Of a stretch of 10,993 bases of DNA, positions 5,529 to 10,993 are shown piece by piece. This stretch comes from JBCBSK01 sp039819185 (GTDB lineage Bacteria; Pseudomonadota; Alphaproteobacteria; Rhizobiales; Tepidamorphaceae): NCBI GenBank assembly GCA_039819185.1, contig JBCBSK010000127.1, positions 1 to 10,993 of the forward strand, given 5' to 3'. The position numbers and the translations under genes are program-made. Within the stretch, counting starts at the first letter, position 1; every line of letters begins with the position of its first letter. Below the pieces are notes generated by a model. It did not search any database, was not told where the DNA came from, and saw nothing but the letters and a program-made list of their open reading frames with translations.

Positions 5529-6947
5529 ATGCAGGCGCAGTTTGCATTCAATGCCCGACGCGTCGTGCTGCTGGCGATCGTAGCGATGTTTGCCGTGCTG
5601 GCGTTTTATGGTCAGGCCCAAGCGGCGGATCAACGCGTCACGGCACATGATGGTGGCAGCCAGCACATCGTGCTTGGCCTCAACAAGTCTCTCATCATCG
5701 ATTTGCCCTATGATGCACGCGATGTGCTGGTCTCCAATCCGGCGATTGCGGACGCGGTGATGCGCACAACCCGCCGCGCCTATCTGATCGGCATGGAAAT
5801 TGGGCAGACCAATGTGTTCTTCTTTGACGCGGCGGGCAACCAGATCGCCGGGCTCGAAGTCAAGGTTTCCCACGATCTGGCAACGCTGTCTGGGATGATC
5901 CGCCAGCATGTGCCTGATGCGGCAATCCAGCTCGATGCGGTCAACGACAACATCGTTCTGAGTGGCACGGCCCGTTCGCCTGCGGATGCGCAACGCGCCG
6001 TGGACATCGCCTCCAGGTTCGTCGACGACCCCGAAAAGGTTCTCAACACGATCGCCGTTGAAGCCGGCGAACAGGTGCATCTGCGTGTTACCGTCGCCGA
6101 AGTTCAGCGCAATGTCCTCAAGCAGCTTGGGGTCGACATTTCAGCGAGCTTCGCGACCGGGTTGTTCAATGTGTCCGGACTGAGCGAGCAACTCTTCTCG
6201 GTCAACCAGCAGTCGCCATCATCGTCCTTCTTGCGCGGTGGTTGGTCGTCTGGCGCCGACTTTGTCAATGTAACCCTTCAAGCTGCTGAGCAGACAGGAC
6301 TCGTGCGCATTCTCGCCGAACCGACGCTGTCGGCGATCTCCGGCGAAAGTGCGTCCTTCCTAGCTGGTGGCGAGTTTCCGCTTCCAGTCGGCCGGGATGA
6401 AGATGGCAACATCCTGATCGACTTCAAGGAATTCGGAGTCTCACTGTCGTTCACGCCTGTCGTTCTTGCCGAGGAGCGGATCAGCCTGCGCATTGCGACC
6501 GAGGTGTCGGAACTGACCGAGGAAAACAGCCTTGTCTTTGGCGCTCTCCCGGGCGGCCGTGACATCAGCATACCCGGCATCCAGACTCGACGGGCTGACT
6601 CGACGATGGAACTGCCGTCAGGTGGATCGATGGTGATGGCCGGGCTGATCCAGCAGAACCAGCGCCAGATCGTCAACGGTGTCCCGGGCCTGCGCGATAT
6701 TCCGGTCCTTGGCACATTGTTCCGCAGTCGCGACTTTCTCAACCAGGATACGGAACTCGTTGTGATCGTAACGCCTTATCTCGTGAATCCGGTTGCGCGT
6801 GATGAACTCGTCAAGCCAACCGAGAATCTCGACCTGGCGTCCGACCCGTCGACCATTCTGCTCGGGCGTTTGAACCGCATTTATGGCGTCGCGGGTTCCG
6901 AGCCACGCGGCCGCTATACCGGCCAATTCGGCTTCATCATCGATTGA
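5529..6947 (+). CDS. cpaC: Outer-membrane secretin CpaC/RcpA
   Basis: This 472-residue secretin forms the outer-membrane pore through which the Flp pilus passes. In order: a Sec signal peptide (1-32, AQA before ADQ), the pil_N domain (about 40-112, VSNPAIADAVM and GQTNVFFFD), a BON-like domain (about 118-178, IQLDAVNDNIVLSGTARSPADAQRAVDIA), and the secretin domain (about 255-418). The last has RILAEPTLSAISGESASFLAGGEFP, then LPSGGSMVMAGLI, VPGLRDIPVLGTLFRS and ELVVIVTPYLV, the classic type II/III secretin signature. The length is normal for the family. ATG 5529 has GGAG 9 nt upstream; ATG 5523 is also possible. The frame is open back to 5391, but that extension overlaps cpaB in another frame and would bury the signal peptide. 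Confidence 0.95.
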   Translation: MQAQFAFNARRVVLLAIVAMFAVLAFYGQAQAADQRVTAHDGGSQHIVLGLNKSLIIDLPYDARDVLVSNPAIADAVMRTTRRAYLIGMEIGQTNVFFFDAAGNQIAGLEVKVSHDLATLSGMIRQHVPDAAIQLDAVNDNIVLSGTARSPADAQRAVDIASRFVDDPEKVLNTIAVEAGEQVHLRVTVAEVQRNVLKQLGVDISASFATGLFNVSGLSEQLFSVNQQSPSSSFLRGGWSSGADFVNVTLQAAEQTGLVRILAEPTLSAISGESASFLAGGEFPLPVGRDEDGNILIDFKEFGVSLSFTPVVLAEERISLRIATEVSELTEENSLVFGALPGGRDISIPGIQTRRADSTMELPSGGSMVMAGLIQQNQRQIVNGVPGLRDIPVLGTLFRSRDFLNQDTELVVIVTPYLVNPVARDELVKPTENLDLASDPSTILLGRLNRIYGVAGSEPRGRYTGQFGFIID

Positions 6948-6975
6948 GTGGCGTTAAGGTGGGAAGGGTTTGACA

Positions 6976-7701
6976 ATGTCTGCAGGTCTCACAAGGGCGC
7001 GCGCCGGCCGCACAGTCCGCGGCAAGGCTGCGATTCTCGCCAGCGTCGCGATGGCCGTCATGGTCGCGGCTTGCGCCAAGGACGAGCGGCCGATCGGGAC
7101 GATCCCGCTTAGCTATGAAGACCGCCATCCAATTGCTGTTGGCTATTATCCGGAAGTGCTCGATGTCGCGCTTGACGGGCAAGTAGCCACGCTACACCCC
7201 GGCGATCGCACCGCCGTATACGGTTTTGTTCGCCGCTATCGCAACGAGGGTGAATCGGCTCTGCATGTGCACCTTCCGGCGGGCTCAGGAAACGAGCATG
7301 GCAGCCAGGCGATCGCGCATGAGATCCGCGAGATCGCACGTCAGGAAGGTATTCCTGGAAATCTGGTTGTGGTGCAGACATACCACGCAGGTGGTCGAGC
7401 CGTTGCACCGATACGCCTGTCTTTCTCGAAGTTACAGGCTGAAGCGTCGCAATGTGGCTTCTTCCCAAGCGACATATCCGGCGATCACCAGAACCGCGAC
7501 TACGAGAACTTCGCTTGCGCCCAGCAGAACAATCTTGCGGCCATGCTTGACGATCCGCGTGATCTGCTCGGTCCGCGTGGCAACGTCCCGCGCGACAGCG
7601 AACGCCGCCGTGACATGTTCGACAAGTGGCGCACCGCTCAGGATACCTCGACCCAGTATCAGGACGCCAATGAGGCGAGCGCGAGTGAGGTTGGCGAATA
7701 A
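6976..7701 (+). CDS. cpaD: Pilus assembly lipoprotein CpaD
   Basis: This 241-residue protein of the CpaD/TadD-adjacent family is an outer-membrane-associated lipoprotein thought to help the CpaC channel. The N-terminus is basic, then hydrophobic (AAILASVAMAVMV), ending in the lipobox VAAC with C33 as the expected lipidated residue. The core has family-like stretches such as YEDRHPIAV, a C-x13-C-type cysteine pair region (QCGFFPSD and NFACAQQNNLAAM), and DPRDLLGPR near residue 193. The tail is hydrophilic. ATG 6976 has AAGGG 7 nt upstream and is preferred to the TTG at 6970. It starts 28 nt after cpaC, and its TAA overlaps the ATG of cpaE by one base (TAATG), implying translational coupling. 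Confidence 0.92.
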   Translation: MSAGLTRARAGRTVRGKAAILASVAMAVMVAACAKDERPIGTIPLSYEDRHPIAVGYYPEVLDVALDGQVATLHPGDRTAVYGFVRRYRNEGESALHVHLPAGSGNEHGSQAIAHEIREIARQEGIPGNLVVVQTYHAGGRAVAPIRLSFSKLQAEASQCGFFPSDISGDHQNRDYENFACAQQNNLAAMLDDPRDLLGPRGNVPRDSERRRDMFDKWRTAQDTSTQYQDANEASASEVGE

Positions 7702-8999
7702 TGTCAAACGTTGCCATCGATACGCGGCGTGAACCGGGTTTCGCGGAGGTTGCCGAGCAAGGCGAAGGAGGCGGCGGTTTCATTCCGCCGCTGCCGCGCA
7801 TTTCCATTCAAGCCTTCTGCGAAACGCCTGATGTTCAACGCACGCTCGCCGAAGCATCGAGCGACCGGCGGGCCCAGCGCGCACAAGTCACCGTGCAGAT
7901 GGGCGGCATCGGTGCTGCAATCGAGTTCTACGAGGAAGCGCCGACGCCAAATGTCATCATCGTCGAAAGCATGGCGCCCGGCGCGAGCCTGCTCGACAAT
8001 CTCGATCACCTCGCAATGCATTGTGATGCTGGCACGCGGGTGATTGTCATCGGCCATGCCAATGATGTTCTGCTCTACCGTCAGCTCATGCAGCGCGGCG
8101 TTAGCGACTATCTCATCGCGCCCATTTCGACTCGCGACGCCTTATCCGCGCTCGGCAATCTCTATGCAGCGGAAGATGCCGCACCACTTGGGCGCACGAT
8201 TGCCTTTGTCGGGGCAAAGGGTGGCGTCGGAGCGTCGACGATCGCCCACAATATTGCATGGTCGATCAGCCAAGATCTTCGCAAGAATGTTGTGATTTGT
8301 GATCTCGATCTCCCTTTTGGCACGGCGGGGCTTGATTTCAACCAAGACCCCGCCCAAGGCGTCGCGGAAGCGGTGTTTTCGCCGGACCGTCTCGACGAAA
8401 ACTTCATCGACCGCCTTCACGCCAAGCTCTCCGACAGGCTGAGCCTCATGGCCGCGCCCGCGACACTTGATCGCGAATATGATTTCGACGGTATGGCGTT
8501 TGACTCGTTGATTTCCCTGGTGCGTCGCCAGGTGCCTTGTGTCGTGCTTGATGTGCCACATGTCTGGACGGCCTGGGCCAAGCAAACTTTGATCGCGGCG
8601 GATGATGTCGTTGTGGTTGCCGCGCCCGATCTTGCCAATCTGCGCAATGCCAAGAACCTGATCGACCTTTTGACTGCGGCTCGGCCAAATGATCGACCGC
8701 CGTTTCTGGTTCTCAATCAGACCGGCATGCAGAAGCGGCCCGAGATCCAGCCGCGCGATTTTGCGAATGCACTGTCGGTCGAACCGACCGCCATCATCGG
8801 CTTTGACGCGCCACTGTTCGGGATGGCGTCCAACAACGGCCAGATGATCGCCGAGGCCCAACCTAAGGCGAAGCCGGCCGAGATTTTCCGTGATTTGGCT
8901 GAGGTCCTGATGGGCCGCGCGGAGACGCGCAAGACAAAGAAATCTCCGTTGCAGCCACTGCTTGACAGGTTGAGGCGCAAATCAGGCGACAACGAGTAA
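7701..8999 (+). CDS. cpaE: Pilus localisation ATPase CpaE/TadZ
   Basis: This is a 432-residue cytoplasmic protein of the MinD/ParA-like family that positions the Tad machine at the membrane or pole. Residues about 34-155 look like a degenerate receiver domain: the acceptor-site strand reads VIIVES (85-90), with Glu instead of Asp, and the late conserved Lys is missing (GVSDYLIAPI). The ATPase domain starts at about 165 with GAKGGVGAST (171-180). This P-loop keeps the signature first Lys (K173) of the deviant Walker A motif but has Ala178 where ATPases of this group usually have the second Lys. VVICDLDLPFGTAGLDF (197-213) is the next conserved motif, and VVLDVPHVW marks a Walker B-like strand. 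The C-terminus is basic. cpaF follows after 4 nt. Confidence 0.93.
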   Translation: MSNVAIDTRREPGFAEVAEQGEGGGGFIPPLPRISIQAFCETPDVQRTLAEASSDRRAQRAQVTVQMGGIGAAIEFYEEAPTPNVIIVESMAPGASLLDNLDHLAMHCDAGTRVIVIGHANDVLLYRQLMQRGVSDYLIAPISTRDALSALGNLYAAEDAAPLGRTIAFVGAKGGVGASTIAHNIAWSISQDLRKNVVICDLDLPFGTAGLDFNQDPAQGVAEAVFSPDRLDENFIDRLHAKLSDRLSLMAAPATLDREYDFDGMAFDSLISLVRRQVPCVVLDVPHVWTAWAKQTLIAADDVVVVAAPDLANLRNAKNLIDLLTAARPNDRPPFLVLNQTGMQKRPEIQPRDFANALSVEPTAIIGFDAPLFGMASNNGQMIAEAQPKAKPAEIFRDLAEVLMGRAETRKTKKSPLQPLLDRLRRKSGDNE

Positions 9000-9003
9000 C
9001 GAT

Positions 9004-10605
9004 ATGTTCGGAAAGCGCGGCACCACGCAAGACGAGGGTCCTTCGGGGCAGCCAGCACCGCTAGCGACACCCGCGTCGGCGTCTGAAACTGCTGTGCCGC
9101 AGACCATGCCGGCACAGCAGCCCACGCCTTTGCCGCAGACTGTGGAGCAGACCGCAGCACCAGCGCAGCCGTTGTCCGCTCCGCCACCAAGCTCGCAACC
9201 GGCCGCGCCGCAGCCGGTATCGATGCCTGCCACGCCGCCCATGCCTGCGTCAGTACAACCACAACCAGCGCCGATACCGCCTGCAACGGGAGGCAATTCG
9301 CGACGGTCTGAGACTTACTACGACACAAAGACACAGATCTTCTCCGCGCTGATCGACGCGATCGACCTGTCGCAATTGGCGCGCATGGACCCCGAGACCG
9401 CGCGCGACGAAATCCGCGACATTGTCAACGAGATCATCGCGATCAAGAAGGTCGCCATGTCAATCGCCGAGCAGGAGGAACTGCTTGACGACATCTGTAA
9501 TGACGTCCTTGGTTATGGACCGCTCGAGCCGCTTTTGGCCCGCGACGACATCGCCGACATCATGGTCAACGGCGCTGAGACGATCTACATCGAAGTTGAA
9601 GGCAAGATCCAGAACACGCCGGTCAGGTTCCGGGACAACGCCCAGCTTCTGAACATCTGCCAGCGCATCGTCAGCCAGGTTGGCCGCCGCGTCGACGAGG
9701 CAAGCCCGATCTGTGATGCGCGCTTGCCTGACGGCTCTCGTGTCAACGTCATCGTCCCGCCGCTCGCGATCGACGGGCCGACGATGACCATTCGTAAGTT
9801 CAAGAAGGACAAGCTGACCCTCGAGCAGCTTACCAAGTTCGGCTCAATCTCGCCGGAAGGTGCCACGATCCTCGAGATCATCGGCAAGAGTCGCTGTAAC
9901 ACGATCATTTCAGGCGGCACGGGCTCAGGCAAGACGACGCTGTTGAACTGTCTGACGCGCTATATTGAGGAAGACGAGCGCATCATCACATGTGAAGACG
10001 CCGCCGAACTGCAGCTTCAGCAGCCGCATGTTGTCCGTCTTGAAACGCGGCCGCCAAACCTCGAAGGGTCGGGTGAGGTCACAATGCGTGATCTTGTCAA
10101 GAACTGCCTGCGCATGCGCCCAGAACGCATCATCGTCGGCGAGGTGCGCGGACCCGAGGCCTTCGATCTGTTGCAGGCAATGAACACCGGCCACGACGGC
10201 TCTATGGGCACGTTGCACGCCAACAGCCCGCGAGAGGCGTTGTCGCGTATCGAAGGCATGATCACGATGGGCGGCTTCAACCTGCCAAGCCGCACTATTC
10301 GTGAAATGATCGTTTCCTCAGTCGATATCATCGTCCAGGCGTCCCGCCTGCGAGATGGCTCGCGGCGGATTACCCACATCACCGAGGTGCTCGGTACCGA
10401 AGGCGAGGTCATCACCACCCAAGATCTCTTCGTTTACAAGATAGATGGTGAGGATGCCAAAGGTAAGATCATTGGCCGACATCAGTCGACTGGTATTGCC
10501 CGGCCGGCGTTCTGGGATCGGGCGCGATACTACAGTCAGGAAAAGCGGCTAGCGGCTGCTCTCGATGCCGCTGAGGTCAGCGAAGATGGTGGATCGGGGC
10601 TCTGA
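9004..10605 (+). CDS. cpaF: Flp pilus assembly ATPase CpaF/TadA
   Basis: This is a 533-residue secretion ATPase (GspE/PilB superfamily, TadA/CpaF type) that provides energy for pilus polymerisation at the inner membrane. Residues 1-98 are a Pro/Ala/Gln/Ser-rich low-complexity arm. The conserved part begins near YYDTKTQIFSALIDAIDLSQLARM, with the N-terminal domain motif YGPLEPLLARDDIADIMVNG and RRVDEASPICDARLPDGSRVNVIVPPLA. Walker A is GGTGSGKTT (304-312), an Asp/Glu-rich strand ITCEDAAELQ follows, then Walker B-like RIIVGEVRGPEA (375-386) and the His box GHDGSMGTLHANSP. Both nucleotide-binding motifs are intact. The upstream RBS is weak, suggesting coupling to cpaE. tadB begins 2 nt after the stop. 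Confidence 0.96.
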   Translation: MFGKRGTTQDEGPSGQPAPLATPASASETAVPQTMPAQQPTPLPQTVEQTAAPAQPLSAPPPSSQPAAPQPVSMPATPPMPASVQPQPAPIPPATGGNSRRSETYYDTKTQIFSALIDAIDLSQLARMDPETARDEIRDIVNEIIAIKKVAMSIAEQEELLDDICNDVLGYGPLEPLLARDDIADIMVNGAETIYIEVEGKIQNTPVRFRDNAQLLNICQRIVSQVGRRVDEASPICDARLPDGSRVNVIVPPLAIDGPTMTIRKFKKDKLTLEQLTKFGSISPEGATILEIIGKSRCNTIISGGTGSGKTTLLNCLTRYIEEDERIITCEDAAELQLQQPHVVRLETRPPNLEGSGEVTMRDLVKNCLRMRPERIIVGEVRGPEAFDLLQAMNTGHDGSMGTLHANSPREALSRIEGMITMGGFNLPSRTIREMIVSSVDIIVQASRLRDGSRRITHITEVLGTEGEVITTQDLFVYKIDGEDAKGKIIGRHQSTGIARPAFWDRARYYSQEKRLAAALDAAEVSEDGGSGL

Positions 10606-10607
10606 CC

Positions 10608-10868
10608 GTGGGTGCAGATCTTCTCACGCTGATCGCGCTTGTTGTAATGACTGCAGCGTGCGCTGCTGGCATCGCCTGGGTCTTCATCGCTCCCCATCTT
10701 ACGGGCGAGGCTCGAGCTGAAAAGCGTTTCAAGACGGTTCGCGACACAGCGCCATCTCGCCCGATCCGCGGAGCTCAAGTGCAGGGTCGCGAGGGAGGAG
10801 GCGCCAAGCGCAAACAACTCGAGGAAACGCTCAAGGACCTTGAGAAGCAGAAGAAGCAGATGAATCGG
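10608..10868 (+). CDS. tadB: TadB inner-membrane platform protein, N-terminal fragment
   Basis: These are the first 87 codons of a TadB (GspF-superfamily) protein, which with TadC forms the inner-membrane platform driven by CpaF. The GTG start is 2 nt after the cpaF stop. A membrane helix (about 5-29, LLTLIALVVMTAACAAGIAWVFI) is followed by LTGEARAEKR and a basic, helical stretch RKQLEETLKDLEKQKKQMNR (68-87), as seen in alphaproteobacterial TadB. After base 10868 the plus strand stops being TadB: it is antisense to itself. The genuine next residues, PPLSKRLQRSGLSWG, are readable on the minus strand at 10915-10871. The GspF domains are beyond the window. An alternative start is ATG 10647. Confidence 0.85.
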
Positions 10869-10993
10869 ACGCCCCAGCTAAGGCCTGAACGCTGCAGCCG
10901 CTTCGACAGTGGCGGCCGATTCATCTGCTTCTTCTGCTTCTCAAGGTCCTTGAGCGTTTCCACGAGTTGTTTGCGCATGGCGCCTCCTCCCTC
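10791..10993. repeat. Terminal inverted repeat (fold-back) at right end
   Basis: Bases 10791-10868 are reverse-complementary to 10916-10993 with 76 of 78 positions matching, around a 47-nt loop (10869-10915). The two mismatches are at 10807 and 10822 (A in the plus arm; the other arm implies T). They change Lys to Met and Glu to Val in TadB. Both arms are coding sequence of the same gene, and the arm runs to the last base of the window, mirroring the left end. Confidence 0.95.
10869..10993 (-). pseudogene. tadB: Inverted duplicate of tadB segment (fold-back copy)
   Basis: Read on the minus strand from 10993, this gives EGGGAMRKQLVETLKDLEK and onward to KKQMNR, then PPLSKRLQRSGLSWG, ending at 10871. 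It repeats TadB residues 62-87, with two substitutions, and then continues 15 residues further than the plus-strand copy. It is not a separate gene but a reversed piece of the same one joined at about 10868/10869. The apparent ORF starting at 10978 crosses this join, so its later part (RFICFFCF) is meaningless. Confidence 0.85.

Noticed and set aside
8142..8861. Long minus-strand ORFs of 200 or more codons opposite cpaB, cpaC and cpaE (4570-5199, 5418-6080, 8142-8861).
   Set aside because: They are antisense to well-conserved genes, have His/Arg/Ser-biased composition, show no domain motifs, and are expected shadows in GC-rich DNA.
10775..10978. A 67-residue minus-strand ORF starting MRKQLVETLKD as a separate gene.
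   Set aside because: It is the reversed duplicate of tadB and crosses the fold-back join; its second half is antisense to its first half.
1..10993. A linear replicon with hairpin telomeres, given inverted repeats at both ends.
   Set aside because: The two repeats are unrelated in sequence, lie inside sqdB and tadB, and the right one reads as the same gene continued in reverse. Telomeric ends would not interrupt both genes this way.
1..10993. A CRISPR array, toxin-antitoxin pair, insertion sequence, prophage or novel defence system.
   Set aside because: I found no direct repeats with spacers, no transposase or integrase motifs and no such gene pair; nearly all coding sequence is explained by the Tad locus.

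Overview
The window is a Flp/Tad (tight adherence) type IVc pilus locus from an alphaproteobacterium. Gene order flp-cpaA-cpaB-cpaC-cpaD-cpaE-cpaF-tadB, a separate small secretin-N-domain protein, two TadE-like pseudopilins and a neighbouring sqdB tail point to the Hyphomicrobiales (Rhizobiales). I cannot name a genus from the sequence alone. Coding density is high, GC is moderately high, and most genes have recognisable GGAG/AAGG ribosome binding sites.

Layout. (1) 1-277: the 3' end of sqdB (UDP-sulfoquinovose synthase), preceded by a 65-bp inverted copy of itself. (2) 327-1346, minus: an unrecognised single-pass membrane protein whose N-terminus resembles a short domain I recall from rhizobial proteins. 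(3) 1438-1995 and 2004-2588, minus: two TadE-type pseudopilins, 8 nt apart. (4) 2729-3202, minus: a small secreted protein carrying only the pilus/secretin N-terminal domain, followed by a probable intrinsic terminator. (5) 3203-3593: a divergent regulatory region. (6) 3594-3764: the Flp major pilin, too short for most ORF finders, then a strongly structured spacer. (7) 3980-10605, plus: cpaA (prepilin peptidase), cpaB, cpaC (outer-membrane secretin), cpaD (lipoprotein), cpaE (TadZ-like localisation ATPase) and cpaF (assembly ATPase). (8) 10608 onward: the first 87 codons of tadB (inner-membrane platform), then another inverted copy.

How the genes work together: CpaA cleaves the leader peptides of Flp and probably of the two TadE-like pseudopilins, all of which have a G/xxxxE[FY] site. 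CpaF powers assembly on the TadB platform. CpaE places the machine. CpaB, CpaC and CpaD form the periplasmic and outer-membrane channel. The small pil_N protein is probably an accessory to the channel.

The most unusual signal is that both ends of the window fold back on themselves: 65-bp arms with a 37-nt loop on the left, 78-bp arms with a 47-nt loop on the right. Both lie inside conserved coding genes. On the right, the true continuation of TadB is readable on the minus strand. This is best read as chimeric amplification or assembly at contig ends, not as biology. I found no sign of a new defence system, CRISPR array, insertion sequence, tRNA or rRNA.
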